Assembly (NCBI GenBank): GCA_002352425.1
Contig: DEIK01000071.1
Location: forward strand, 1 to 24,335
Direction of reading: 5' to 3'
From: Rhodobacteraceae bacterium UBA2776
GTDB lineage: Bacteria > Pseudomonadota > Alphaproteobacteria > Rhodobacterales > Rhodobacteraceae
Length of the DNA stretch: 24,335 nt
Shown piece after piece: positions 1-7,945 of the stretch. A program made the position numbers and the translations under genes. Numbering within the stretch: the first letter of the stretch is position 1; the number at the start of each line of letters is the position of its first letter. The notes beneath the pieces were generated by a model. That model worked only from the letters and a program-made list of their open reading frames with translations. It did no database searches and was not told the DNA's origin.

Positions 1-906
1 TATGTGCGCCTCTACCCCGAATCCGCAGGTGTACGCGAACGCGTGCCTTACAGTGAACGGATCCGTGCATTGCTGGATGTCTGGCCAGTGCTGGTGGTTT
101 TCGTTGCTGTCGTTGGTGGTATTTATGGTGGCGTGTTCACCCCGACCGAAGGCGCCGCTGTTGGCGCATTCGGCACCGGGTTGATTGCCTTGTTGAATGG
201 CGGGCTGCACAAAGATACCCTATCCGAGAGCTTCTTTGTCACCGCACGTTCCACCGCGATGATTTTCTTCATCGTTTTGGGCGCCGCGTTTTACAATGGC
301 TTCTTGGCCCTAACCCAGGTGCCCCAAGAGATCGCCGAATATGTGGTGTCACAAGGTTTCAGCCCTTGGATGGTGCTGATTTTTGTTTTGATATTCTATT
401 TGATCCTGGGCTGTTTGATGGACAGCCTGTCGATGATCCTACTGACGATCCCAATCTTTTGGCCTGTGATGCAGGGTCTTGATTTTGGCATGGTCACGAT
501 GGAAATGGTCCAAGCCGATCGCGCTATGGACGTGCTGAATGCTGGTATTCCCGAGGGTATGGGGCAGGATATGCTTGCTTCAATCAAAGCGGCAATTGCA
601 GACGGTGCGCAGCTGACCAAAGACCAGATGAAATCTCTTGGCATTCGCGTAAATGAGGGCATGGTCAATCGTATCGAGACCGAACAGGTCGCGATCTGGT
701 TTGGTATCCTTGTGCTGATCGTGGTCGAGGTTGGGCTGATCACGCCACCCGTTGGTATGAACCTGTTCATCATCAATGCGATGGATCGCTCAACCCCGAT
801 TGTAGAGACCTACAAAGCCGTAATGTTCTTTGTCGCCTCTGACCTGATCCGGGTGGTTATCTTGTTGATGTTCCCCGCGATCACACTGTTCTTGATCGGG
901 ATATGA
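1..906 (+). CDS. TRAP transporter large permease (DctM family), 5'-truncated by the window edge
   Basis: This is the C-terminal 300 or so residues of the large membrane subunit of a tripartite (TRAP) solute importer, which works with a periplasmic binding protein and a small permease. The reading frame is open at base 1, so the true start lies upstream; the family is usually about 430 residues. Strongly hydrophobic segments include the family-typical stretches GVFTPTEGAAVGAFGT, LGCLMDSLSMILLTIPIFWP and EVGLITPPVGMNLFIIN. Between LDFG and WFGIL (about bases 493-696) lies a hydrophilic stretch of roughly 70 residues that most DctM proteins lack. Substrate cannot be read from the sequence. The adjacent aromatic cluster makes an aromatic acid possible, but a terminator separates the two. 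Confidence 0.9.
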   Translation, partial: YVRLYPESAGVRERVPYSERIRALLDVWPVLVVFVAVVGGIYGGVFTPTEGAAVGAFGTGLIALLNGGLHKDTLSESFFVTARSTAMIFFIVLGAAFYNGFLALTQVPQEIAEYVVSQGFSPWMVLIFVLIFYLILGCLMDSLSMILLTIPIFWPVMQGLDFGMVTMEMVQADRAMDVLNAGIPEGMGQDMLASIKAAIADGAQLTKDQMKSLGIRVNEGMVNRIETEQVAIWFGILVLIVVEVGLITPPVGMNLFIINAMDRSTPIVETYKAVMFFVASDLIRVVILLMFPAITLFLIGI

Positions 907-919
907 TCTAGCAAAATTA

Positions 920-968
920 TAATGAAAAAGGCCCGCGACTTGTTCAAAGATCGCGGGCCCTTTTCGTT
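920..968. terminator. Bidirectional intrinsic terminator
   Basis: A 9-bp stem (ggcccgcga, 930-938, with tcgcgggcc, 951-959) has a 12-nt loop. On the plus strand it is followed by a T-rich tail (cttttcgtttt). On the minus strand the stem is followed by TTTTTC. It therefore closes the TRAP operon and can also end the minus-strand thiolase pseudogene. Confidence 0.85.
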
Positions 969-985
969 TTAATGGGGCGCTGCGC

Positions 986-1371
986 CTAGACGCGTTCCAG
1001 CGCCACGGCGATGCCTTGGCCAACACCAATGCACAGGGACCGTTTGCCGCCCCGCGCCAAACCCAATCGCGCCATCAGCTTTTGGGACGCAGGCGAGGGG
1101 CCAAACCCCATTATGCGCGGCGCAACACCTGCTGTTGCCCCGCCCGCAGTGACGGAGGCGCCCTGACGAAAAGGCGCCCGCAAACCGGCAAGTTTTTCCA
1201 TCGAGGTCACCCGCAGATGTTCGTCCACGGCCCCCCATCCACAGCGGAATTGCGCGCCATAAGCGCGCGCACGGGAATCGCGCCAAGATCATCGGTCCGA
1301 ACCGAGGACAGGCTATCGCCAAACCGTCCGACCAGTGTTCCGACATAATTACAGACGTAGGTTTCGGTCAT
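986..1371 (-). pseudogene. 3-oxoadipyl-CoA thiolase (PcaF/PaaJ family) remnant with large internal deletions
   Basis: Reading from ATG at 1371, the first 45 or so codons match the thiolase amino end: MTETYVCNYVGTLVGRFGD, then SSVRTDDLGAIPVRALMARN. Near 1230 the frame shifts and jumps to the mid-protein segment DEHLRVTSMEKLAGLRAPFR. It then jumps from VTAGG to AGVAPRIMGFGPSPA, and from ARLGL to the end block CIGVGQGIAVALERV. Only about 130 of some 400 codons remain. The nucleophile-cysteine block and the GHP histidine block are gone; only the CxG block survives. Both ends of the gene are intact. The normal enzyme cleaves 3-oxoadipyl-CoA to succinyl-CoA and acetyl-CoA, the last step of the box pathway, so this locus cannot supply it. 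It is divergent from operon 1 and shares its promoter region. Confidence 0.9.
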
Positions 1372-1448
1372 TTTGGGCGCCTTTAGATGTGGTATGACGC
1401 AATTTTGCGTGATTTCGGCGAGAATGCAGGAAAATACACCAAGCTTGG

Positions 1449-1462
1449 AGCATTATGTTGCA
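1449..1462 (-). promoter_or_regulatory. Predicted BoxR operator/-10 facing the thiolase pseudogene
   Basis: On the minus strand the bases read TGCAACATAATGCT, which fits the TGCA-N6-TGCA-like element repeated through this window and contains a -10-like CATAAT. It lies about 80 bp upstream of the pseudogene start. Assignment to BoxR is inference from recurrence and from the TGCA repeats known for the related BzdR. Confidence 0.5.
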
Positions 1463-1491
1463 TTGTTTTTCAATAAGTGCATTATAAAGCA
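1459..1491 (+). promoter_or_regulatory. Predicted operon 1 promoter with BoxR operator on the -10
   Basis: TGCATTATAAAGCA at 1478-1491 contains a -10-like TATAAA (1483-1488). TTGCAT (1459-1464) sits 18 nt upstream as a candidate -35 and overlaps the neighbouring operator. The DUF4863 start codon follows 32 bp after the operator. Confidence 0.6.
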
Positions 1492-1523
1492 TATAGATTG
1501 AGGTGAGCTGGGAGGACGCGCCA

Positions 1524-1991
1524 ATGTCAATTGAAGGTTTCAATGCACTTATGGGGAGAATCGCCGAACGCATCGGCAACAAGCCCCTGGACGATGAACT
1601 GGAAGCGTTTCTGAACAGCCAATACCCGGTCGACTCTGTCGAGTTCAAAGAACTGAAAGCCCTATGCGCCAAAGGCGAAGCCGAAGGGTGGTTGATGCCT
1701 CGCGCGGCCGACGGCATCAAGTTTGGACGCGCTATCAAGCCCGACACAACGGCAGGCCATTTCAGCGTTGATGTCGTCCGCATGAAAGATGTGAAAGGGC
1801 CGCATCACACCCATACCACGGGCGAAATCGGTGCCATCATGCCAATCGAAGGCGACGCCGAATTCGACGGCAAGGGTGTGGGTTGGTACGTTTACCCTCC
1901 CGGCTCTTCACACCATCCGACGGTTCAAGGTGGAGATGCCTATGTGCTGTATCTGCTGCCCGACGGCGCGATCGAATTCACCAAAATCTAA
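1524..1991 (+). CDS. DUF4863 family protein (4-hydroxylaminobenzoate lyase PnbB-like)
   Basis: This 155-residue protein starts at an ATG preceded by GGAGGA at good spacing; a longer in-frame start at 1503 lacks a site. It resembles the DUF4863/PnbB family, whose characterised member acts on 4-hydroxylaminobenzoate. The region after residue 85 looks like a small cupin barrel: GPHHTHTTGE (residues 92-101) supplies clustered histidines and a glutamate, followed by a paired histidine in PPGSSHHP (126-132), a likely metal site. It is the first gene of the benzoate operon, 54 bp before the CoA ligase. No step in the box pathway needs a lyase of this kind, so its role here is unknown. Family call is fairly sure, function is not. 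Confidence 0.75.
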   Translation: MSIEGFNALMGRIAERIGNKPLDDELEAFLNSQYPVDSVEFKELKALCAKGEAEGWLMPRAADGIKFGRAIKPDTTAGHFSVDVVRMKDVKGPHHTHTTGEIGAIMPIEGDAEFDGKGVGWYVYPPGSSHHPTVQGGDAYVLYLLPDGAIEFTKI

Positions 1992-2045
1992 CAATTCGCA
2001 AGACCCGTGTTCGCCATTCGTGAACAGAAAATCTGGAGAACAACC

Positions 2046-3584
2046 ATGCCCAATTCTAGCAACGCCGCCGTCTATTTCGTGGATCGCCACATCAAAGAGG
2101 GCCGCGCAGAAAAAGTGAGTTTTCAAGAGGCAGACGGTCAACAACGCACACTGACCTACGGCGAGTTGGCACATGAAACATCGGTGTTTGCAGGCGCGTT
2201 GTACCGCCACGGTGTGCGTCGCGAAGAACGTATTGCGATGATCATTCGCGATCAGATTGAATTTCCGGTGGTGTTCTGGGGGGCGATCAAAGCCGGAGCC
2301 GTGCCAGTGCCGCTGAACACGTTGCTGTCGACCCAAGTCTACGAAAACATCCTGAACGACAGCCGCGCCTCGATCCTCGTAGTGTCCGAAGCCCTGTGGG
2401 AAACTGTGAAGCCCGCCGTGCAGGGCAACCGGTATCTACGCGCTGTGCTGGTGATCGGTGATGCGCCCGAGGGCACCGAAAGCTACACTGCTTTCACGAA
2501 GGGGGCCGAACCGGTCGAGGCAGTAGAAGCGCATGAAGACGAGTTGGCATTTTGGCTATACTCATCAGGCTCCACCGGTTTGCCCAAGGGCGTGCGCCAT
2601 GTCCATTCCAGCTTGAGGGCGACTGCGGAGTCTTTTGGCGATCAGGTCATCGGTATGCGTGAAGATGATGTTGTTTTCTCGGCCGCCAAAATGTTTTTTG
2701 CCTACGGATTGGGCAACGCGGTGACCTTCCCGTTGGCGGTTGGGGCGACGACGTTACTGTTGGCCGGACGACCAACCCCCGAAACGGTTTTTGACATTCT
2801 AAAGAACCTGAAGCCAACGATATTCTTTGGTGTTCCGACGCTCTATGCCGCGATGAATGCGGCGTTGGAAAAATCGGGCGAAACGGACAGCATTGACTTG
2901 CGTCTTTGTGCCTCCGCTGGCGAGGCTTTGCCCCGTGAAGTTGGGGAAAAGTGGCAGCAATTGTTGAACGTTGAAATCATCGACGGCGTTGGCTCAACCG
3001 AGATGCTACACATCTTTTTGTCCAACCGCCCCGGCGACATTGTCTATGGCACATCGGGCACGGCTGTACCCGGATACGAGGTACGTTTGGTAGATGAGCA
3101 CGACGAAGATGTGGGTGACGACGAGGTTGGTGAACTGCTGGTACGTGGACCTTCTTCGGCAGAAGGCTATTGGAACCGGCGCAACAAATCGCGCTCGACT
3201 TTTGAGGGCCATTGGACTCGAACCGGCGACAAATACGAGCGAACGGCCGAGGGGCGCTATGTCTATTGTGGTCGCACAGACGACATGTTCAAAGTGTCCG
3301 GCATCTGGGTCAGCCCGTTTGAGATTGAGCAAGCTTTGATCGAGCACCCGGCTGTTTTGGAATCCGCTGTGGTGGCATGGGCGGACGACAAAGGTCTGGA
3401 AAAGCCCAAGGCGTTTGTGGTGCTGAACGAGGGCACGGATGCCGACAGCATCGCCGATCTAAAAGAGTTCATCAAAGAGAAAATCGGCATGTGGAAATAT
3501 CCGCGCTGGGTGGATGTTGTGGATGATTTGCCCAAAACGGCGACAGGAAAAATTCAACGTTTCAAATTGCGTGAAGGGCAATGA
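2046..3584 (+). CDS. bclA: Benzoate-CoA ligase (AMP-forming)
   Basis: Activates benzoate with ATP and CoA to benzoyl-CoA, the entry step of the box pathway. The protein has 512 residues, typical for benzoate-CoA ligases. The amino end (NAAVYFVDRHIKEGR) is characteristic of that subfamily. The adenylate-forming P-loop SSGSTGLPKG is at about residues 173-182, a hinge-like GRTDDMFKVSG lies near residue 420, and the C-terminal catalytic lysine is in TATGKIQRFKLR (K502). The start at 2046 begins the conserved amino end; a start further upstream would add unrelated residues. Its stop overlaps the next start by 4 bp (ATGA), implying translational coupling. A related substrate such as 2-aminobenzoate or a hydroxybenzoate is possible, but the neighbouring boxABCD genes favour benzoate. 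Confidence 0.9.
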   Translation: MPNSSNAAVYFVDRHIKEGRAEKVSFQEADGQQRTLTYGELAHETSVFAGALYRHGVRREERIAMIIRDQIEFPVVFWGAIKAGAVPVPLNTLLSTQVYENILNDSRASILVVSEALWETVKPAVQGNRYLRAVLVIGDAPEGTESYTAFTKGAEPVEAVEAHEDELAFWLYSSGSTGLPKGVRHVHSSLRATAESFGDQVIGMREDDVVFSAAKMFFAYGLGNAVTFPLAVGATTLLLAGRPTPETVFDILKNLKPTIFFGVPTLYAAMNAALEKSGETDSIDLRLCASAGEALPREVGEKWQQLLNVEIIDGVGSTEMLHIFLSNRPGDIVYGTSGTAVPGYEVRLVDEHDEDVGDDEVGELLVRGPSSAEGYWNRRNKSRSTFEGHWTRTGDKYERTAEGRYVYCGRTDDMFKVSGIWVSPFEIEQALIEHPAVLESAVVAWADDKGLEKPKAFVVLNEGTDADSIADLKEFIKEKIGMWKYPRWVDVVDDLPKTATGKIQRFKLREGQ

Positions 3585-4411
3585 AGATGAAAATCGACTG
3601 GCAGGAAAAGCCCGGAACGCCCCTGATCGTTCAAGGCAAGCGGTTGGAGTATCAATGCTACGGCGCTGCACCAGACCAGGCCCCGACCATTGTGATGCTA
3701 CACGAAGGTTTGGGCTGTGCCGCCCTGTGGCGCGACTTTCCGCGCCAAATCGCCGAGTCAACGGGTTGGGGTGTCTTCGTCTATTCGCGGGTTGGCTATG
3801 GCCAATCGGATGTAGCCGAGTTGCCGCGTCCACTGGATTACATGACGCGCGAGGCTGTTGAGGTTTTGCCCGAAGTCCTAGACGCCATAGGACTGCAACG
3901 CGGTGTGCTGCTGGGCCACTCGGACGGGGCCACGATCTCGGCGATCTATGCCGGTTCGGTTGAAGATTTTCGCATCCGTGGATTGGTTCTGATGGCCCCG
4001 CATTTCTTTACCGAAGACATGGGGTTGGCGGAAATTGCCAAGGCAAAAAAAGTCTATGAATCCACCGACATTGCGGCGCGTATGGCCAAGTATCACGCCA
4101 ACCCCGACAATACATTTCGCGGTTGGAATGATGCCTGGTTGCACCCCGACTTTAAGGCATGGAACGTGGCCGAGGTCACGGACTATCTGCGCATCCCGAC
4201 CTTGGCCATTCAAGGGATCAATGACCAATACGGCACCCTAGCCCAGATCACTGAAATCGAAACTCGCAGCTATGCGCCCGTTGATGTGAACATCATTGAG
4301 GACTGCGCACATGCGCCACATCTGGATCAGCCTGAACAAGTATTGAAGGCAACACATGAATTTTTGATGCGCCTGGATCGGATCGAAACAGAGAAAGTAC
4401 AAATCGCATGA
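3581..4411 (+). CDS. Alpha/beta hydrolase, unknown substrate
   Basis: A 276-residue alpha/beta-hydrolase-fold protein without a signal peptide. The nucleophile elbow is GHSDG (serine 114), the acid is probably D215 in GINDQYG, and the histidine is in CAHAPHLDQP (H247, or H244). The oxyanion segment is LHEGLGCAALWRDFP. The gene overlaps both the upstream ligase and downstream boxD by 4 bp, so the three are translationally coupled and probably made in fixed proportions. This suggests a housekeeping task on a pathway CoA thioester, ester or lactone, for example a spontaneously formed side product. The fold also includes carbon-carbon and enol-lactone hydrolases, so the reaction cannot be fixed from sequence. 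A second possible start lies at 3587. Confidence 0.85.
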   Translation: MKMKIDWQEKPGTPLIVQGKRLEYQCYGAAPDQAPTIVMLHEGLGCAALWRDFPRQIAESTGWGVFVYSRVGYGQSDVAELPRPLDYMTREAVEVLPEVLDAIGLQRGVLLGHSDGATISAIYAGSVEDFRIRGLVLMAPHFFTEDMGLAEIAKAKKVYESTDIAARMAKYHANPDNTFRGWNDAWLHPDFKAWNVAEVTDYLRIPTLAIQGINDQYGTLAQITEIETRSYAPVDVNIIEDCAHAPHLDQPEQVLKATHEFLMRLDRIETEKVQIA

Positions 4412-5964
4412 GATTAGAATGTTTTGTTTCAAACGCTTGGGTTACAGGCTCCGGCGAAGGCCGTCCTTTGATCAATCCTGTGACGGGCAGTGAAATCGCG
4501 CGCGCCGACGCGACGGGGGTCGATGTGGCCGCGGCCATGAACTATGCGCGCAGCATTGGCGGTGCCGCTTTACGCGCCATGAGTTTCGCGCAGCGCGGGG
4601 CCTTGTTGAACGACATCGCAGGCGTTTTGATCGCCAATCGCGAAGGGTATGAGCAGACGGCTTGTCAAAATTCCGGCAACACCAAAACGGATGCTTCGGT
4701 TGACATAGACGGTGGAATTGCGACGCTGAAATACTATGCACGGCTAGCCAAAGGGTTGGGTGATGCGACCTGTTTCGTCGAGGAAACCCGCGACCAACTG
4801 GCCCGCGACCCGGTGTTTTTTGCGCAGCACGTGATGACCGGTCGCGCTGGTGTTGCGGTGCAGATCAATGCGTTCAATTTTCCCAGTTGGGGTCTGTGGG
4901 AAAAGGTTGCTGTTGCGACTTTGGCAGGGGTGCCGAGCGTGGCAAAACCAGCCACAGCCACAGCATTGCTCAGCTATCAAATGGTCAAAGACGTGGTCGA
5001 CGCGGGTGTCGTGCCGGCAGGTGTTTTGACCCTAATCTGTGGCAGCGGTGAAGCACTGTTGGACTCTGTGACAACGATGGATTCGATTGCCTTCACGGGG
5101 TCCGCTGCGACGGGTGAAATGATCAGTTCACATCCGGTTGTGCGGACTTCGGGTGCGCGCGTGACGATCGAAGCCGATAGCGTCAACGCGACGCTTTTGG
5201 GGCCGGATGCGGTGGCTGGAACGCCGTTGTTTGATTTGGCGGTGCGCGAGGTGGTTCGCGCATTTTGTACAAAAGCGGGCCAACTTTGTACAAATATCCG
5301 TCGGGTGCTGGTGCCGCGCGAGATCCACGATGATTTTGCCGCTGCCGTCAAATCCAAGATGGAAGAATTTGTGATCGGTGATCCAGCCGACGCGACCACG
5401 CAAGTCGGTCCGTTGATCAACATGGCACAGCGGGATGAGGCCGAGGAAAAAATCTCTCAGCTATTGAGGGAATGTGTTGAACTTGCCCGCGCCGACCTTC
5501 CTGAAGGGCTAAATGAGAAGTCCAGCTTTGTCGCGCCGCGCTTATTAAGCTGTTCTGATCCGGCCAGTGCGAGCATCGTTCACGGGGTCGAAGTGTTCGG
5601 CCCGTGCGTAACCTTGCTGGCCTATAAGGATTTGGATCAGGCGATGTGTCTGGCCGCCGCCGCCGAGGGGTCTCTGGCCCTGAGCGCCTTTACCAATGAT
5701 GCCACATTGCAGGTCGGCATCGCCGCTCAGCTTGGCGCATGGCATGGGCGTATCCTGTTCGTCGATGATACCGTGGGGCGTAATCATACAGGGCATTCCA
5801 TCGTGATGCCGCAATGTGTGCATGGCGGTCCGGGGCGGGCAGGTGGCGGCGAAGAACTGGGTGGTTTGCGCGGCCTTCGGTTCCACATGCAGCGCACTGC
5901 CATTCAGGGTAGCCCTGACATGTTGGATCGCTTGCAAGCGGCGGGTGTTGTCGCGCAGCTTTGA
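4408..5964 (+). CDS. boxD: 3,4-dehydroadipyl-CoA semialdehyde dehydrogenase BoxD
   Basis: Oxidises 3,4-dehydroadipyl-CoA semialdehyde, the product of BoxC, to 3,4-dehydroadipyl-CoA using NADP+. The 518-residue protein belongs to the aldehyde dehydrogenase superfamily branch shared with the PaaZ dehydrogenase domain. Visible active-site elements are N157 in INAFNFPSWG, the general base E255 in TIEADSVN, and the nucleophile C294 in KAGQLCTNIRR; FTGSAATG (229-236) is the nucleotide-binding turn. There is no C-terminal hydratase domain, as expected for BoxD and unlike full PaaZ. It is the last gene of operon 1, coupled to the hydrolase by a 4-bp overlap. Confidence 0.92.
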   Translation: MRLECFVSNAWVTGSGEGRPLINPVTGSEIARADATGVDVAAAMNYARSIGGAALRAMSFAQRGALLNDIAGVLIANREGYEQTACQNSGNTKTDASVDIDGGIATLKYYARLAKGLGDATCFVEETRDQLARDPVFFAQHVMTGRAGVAVQINAFNFPSWGLWEKVAVATLAGVPSVAKPATATALLSYQMVKDVVDAGVVPAGVLTLICGSGEALLDSVTTMDSIAFTGSAATGEMISSHPVVRTSGARVTIEADSVNATLLGPDAVAGTPLFDLAVREVVRAFCTKAGQLCTNIRRVLVPREIHDDFAAAVKSKMEEFVIGDPADATTQVGPLINMAQRDEAEEKISQLLRECVELARADLPEGLNEKSSFVAPRLLSCSDPASASIVHGVEVFGPCVTLLAYKDLDQAMCLAAAAEGSLALSAFTNDATLQVGIAAQLGAWHGRILFVDDTVGRNHTGHSIVMPQCVHGGPGRAGGGEELGGLRGLRFHMQRTAIQGSPDMLDRLQAAGVVAQL

Positions 5965-5982
5965 TTGGAATTGGTAACATTA

Positions 5983-6023
5983 ACGGCGCCCGTTCCGTGT
6001 TTCGCGACGAGGGCGGGCGTCGT
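5983..6023 (+). terminator. Hairpin after boxD, possible terminator without T tract
   Basis: acggcgcccg (5983-5992) pairs with cgggcgtcgt (6014-6023) over 10 bp with one G-T wobble and a 21-nt loop. No T tract follows, so this is a weak or factor-assisted terminator at best. Confidence 0.35.
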
Positions 6024-6059
6024 TGATTCGAGGCGCGATTCGTTGGGGCTTAGGGGATG

Positions 6060-6073
6060 TGAAATATAATGCA
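6060..6073 (+). promoter_or_regulatory. Predicted upstream BoxR operator/-10 of operon 2
   Basis: TGAAATATAATGCA matches the recurring element and contains a perfect TATAAT (6065-6070). A candidate -35 TTGGGG lies at 6043-6048, 16 nt upstream. It would be a second promoter about 150 bp upstream of boxC. Confidence 0.45.
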
Positions 6074-6152
6074 CGTTTCGGGAGCGAACGGGAAGCTGAC
6101 AAAAATATGACGTAATTCGCCGATTTCCTGGAATTTTAACGCACAATTGCGC

Positions 6153-6194
6153 TTTACCTAAGTTATGTTGGGCAATATAATGCAATAAGATGCA
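6153..6194 (+). promoter_or_regulatory. Operon 2 main promoter with tandem BoxR half-sites
   Basis: TTTACC (6153-6158), a 17-nt spacer and a perfect TATAAT (6176-6181) form a good sigma-70-type promoter. GGCAATATAATGCA (6171-6184) covers the -10, and a further TGCA at 6191 makes three half-sites at 10-bp intervals (GGCA-N6-TGCA-N6-TGCA). A bound regulator would block RNA polymerase directly, which fits a benzoyl-CoA-relieved repressor. Confidence 0.65.
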
Positions 6195-6224
6195 CAGCAC
6201 ATTCATCCGCAAAGGAAACGCGCC

Positions 6225-7886
6225 ATGACCCATGTAATTGACTTTCAAAGTGACCCGAATGCCTACCGCCACTGGCGTGTTGACTATGATGGCCCGGTCG
6301 CGAATCTGTTTATGGATGTGGACGAGGATGGCGGCTTGTTTGAGGGGTATAAGCTTAAACTGAACTCTTATGACCTGAGCGTTGACATTGAATTGGCAGA
6401 TATTGTTCAGCGGATGCGGTTCGAGCACCCCGAGGTCAAGGTGGTTGTCATGCAATCCGGTAAGGCGGGCGTGTTTTGTGCCGGTGCAAACATCCGGATG
6501 CTGGGTGGAGCCGAGCACAGCCACAAAGTGAACTTTTGTAAATTCACCAACGAAACGCGCAACACATTTGAGGCAGCCGAAGCAGACAGTGGGCAGAAAT
6601 ACATCGCCGCCGTTAAAGGCGCTTGCGCAGGCGGCGGGTATGAGCTGGCACTGGCCTGTAACCACATCATGTTGACCGATGACGCGAATTCATCCGTGGC
6701 ATTGCCCGAAGTGCCATTGCTGGCAGTTTTGCCGGGCACAGGTGGTCTGACTCGCGTCACCGACAAGCGCAAAGTGCGCCGTGATCGTGCCGATATTTTC
6801 TGTTCGATTGAAGAGGGTGTCAAAGGCCAACGGGCTGTTGACTGGCGCCTAGTCGATGAATCAATCAAGAACAATGTTTTTGATGAAACCGTGAAGGCCC
6901 GCGCAGAGGAATTTGCCGCAACCTCCCCCAAGGCGGATGTTGCGACGGGGATCAAACTGACCCCATTAGAGCGTAGTTTTGGCGACGACGGGTCGATCAA
7001 ATACTCATTGGTTGAGGTCGAAATTGATCGAGCTGGTCGTAAGGCCACTGTGACGCTAAGCGGCCCCGATGCCCCTGCCCCTGCCGACATGGATGCGTTC
7101 ATAGCGCAAGGCGCTCAAGCCTATATGCTGCGTCTGGCGCGCGAGTTGGATGACGCCATTTTACACCTGCGCAACAACGAAAAAGAACTGGGTGTGATCG
7201 TGTTTCGCACCCAAGGCGACCCAGACCTATTTGCCGTCCATGAGGCGCTGCTGATGGACAATTCCGAAAACTGGTTGGCCAACGAGGTGCTGCAATATTG
7301 GAAGCGTCTGTTGAAACGCATTGATGTGACATCGCGCAGCTTGGTGGCTATGGTTGAGCACGGATCGTGCTACACAGGCATTTTGGCAGAACTATTGTTT
7401 GCGGTGGATCGGTCCTACATGATGGAAGACGAATTCGATGATGACGACCGCGCGATGGCAACGATCACGTTGACGGCCGCGAACTTTGGACCGATGCCGA
7501 TGGGCAACGACATCACACGCTTGCAAACACGTTTCTTGGGCGAACCCGAAGCGGAGGGCGCTGCCAAGGCGCAAATCGGCAAAGCTTTGGAGGCCAAAGA
7601 GGCGGATGCGCTGGGTTTGGTGACCATGATCCTTGACGATATCGACTGGGATGACGAGGTGCGGATTTTCCTTGAGGAACGCGCCAATTATTCGCCCGAC
7701 GCCATGACGGGCATGGAGGCCAATCTGCGTTTTGCCGGCCCTGAAACAATGGAGACCCGTATTTTTGGGCGTCTCACAGCGTGGCAAAACTGGATCTTTA
7801 TCCGTCCAAACGCCGTTGGGTCAGACGGGGCGCTGCAACGCTACGGCACTGGTGTGCGCGGCAAATACAACATGGAACGTGTTTGA
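6225..7886 (+). CDS. boxC: 2,3-epoxybenzoyl-CoA dihydrolase / benzoyl-CoA-dihydrodiol lyase BoxC
   Basis: Hydrolytically opens the ring of 2,3-epoxybenzoyl-CoA, giving 3,4-dehydroadipyl-CoA semialdehyde and formate. The protein has 553 residues, the usual BoxC length and about twice an ordinary enoyl-CoA hydratase. The N-terminal crotonase half shows the CoA-oxyanion segments FCAGANIRMLGG (84-95) and GACAGGGYELALACNH (132-147), followed by LPEVPLLAVLPGTGG. A second, more divergent crotonase-like half follows. AAAGGA precedes the ATG. It is the first gene of operon 2, 59 bp before boxB, and its promoter carries predicted BoxR sites. Confidence 0.95.
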   Translation: MTHVIDFQSDPNAYRHWRVDYDGPVANLFMDVDEDGGLFEGYKLKLNSYDLSVDIELADIVQRMRFEHPEVKVVVMQSGKAGVFCAGANIRMLGGAEHSHKVNFCKFTNETRNTFEAAEADSGQKYIAAVKGACAGGGYELALACNHIMLTDDANSSVALPEVPLLAVLPGTGGLTRVTDKRKVRRDRADIFCSIEEGVKGQRAVDWRLVDESIKNNVFDETVKARAEEFAATSPKADVATGIKLTPLERSFGDDGSIKYSLVEVEIDRAGRKATVTLSGPDAPAPADMDAFIAQGAQAYMLRLARELDDAILHLRNNEKELGVIVFRTQGDPDLFAVHEALLMDNSENWLANEVLQYWKRLLKRIDVTSRSLVAMVEHGSCYTGILAELLFAVDRSYMMEDEFDDDDRAMATITLTAANFGPMPMGNDITRLQTRFLGEPEAEGAAKAQIGKALEAKEADALGLVTMILDDIDWDDEVRIFLEERANYSPDAMTGMEANLRFAGPETMETRIFGRLTAWQNWIFIRPNAVGSDGALQRYGTGVRGKYNMERV

Positions 7887-7945
7887 ATTTAACAGAAGCG
7901 GGGCAGGGGCAACCCATGCCAACACCGCAGCAATAGGAGATGAAA

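Noticed and set aside
5904..6665. Long minus-strand open frame across the boxD-boxC gap
   Set aside because: It is antisense to the boxD end and the boxC start, with no family resemblance.
7940..7945. An ATG two codons upstream of the chosen boxB start
   Set aside because: It overlaps the AGGAGA ribosome-binding site, so initiation at 7946 is far more likely.
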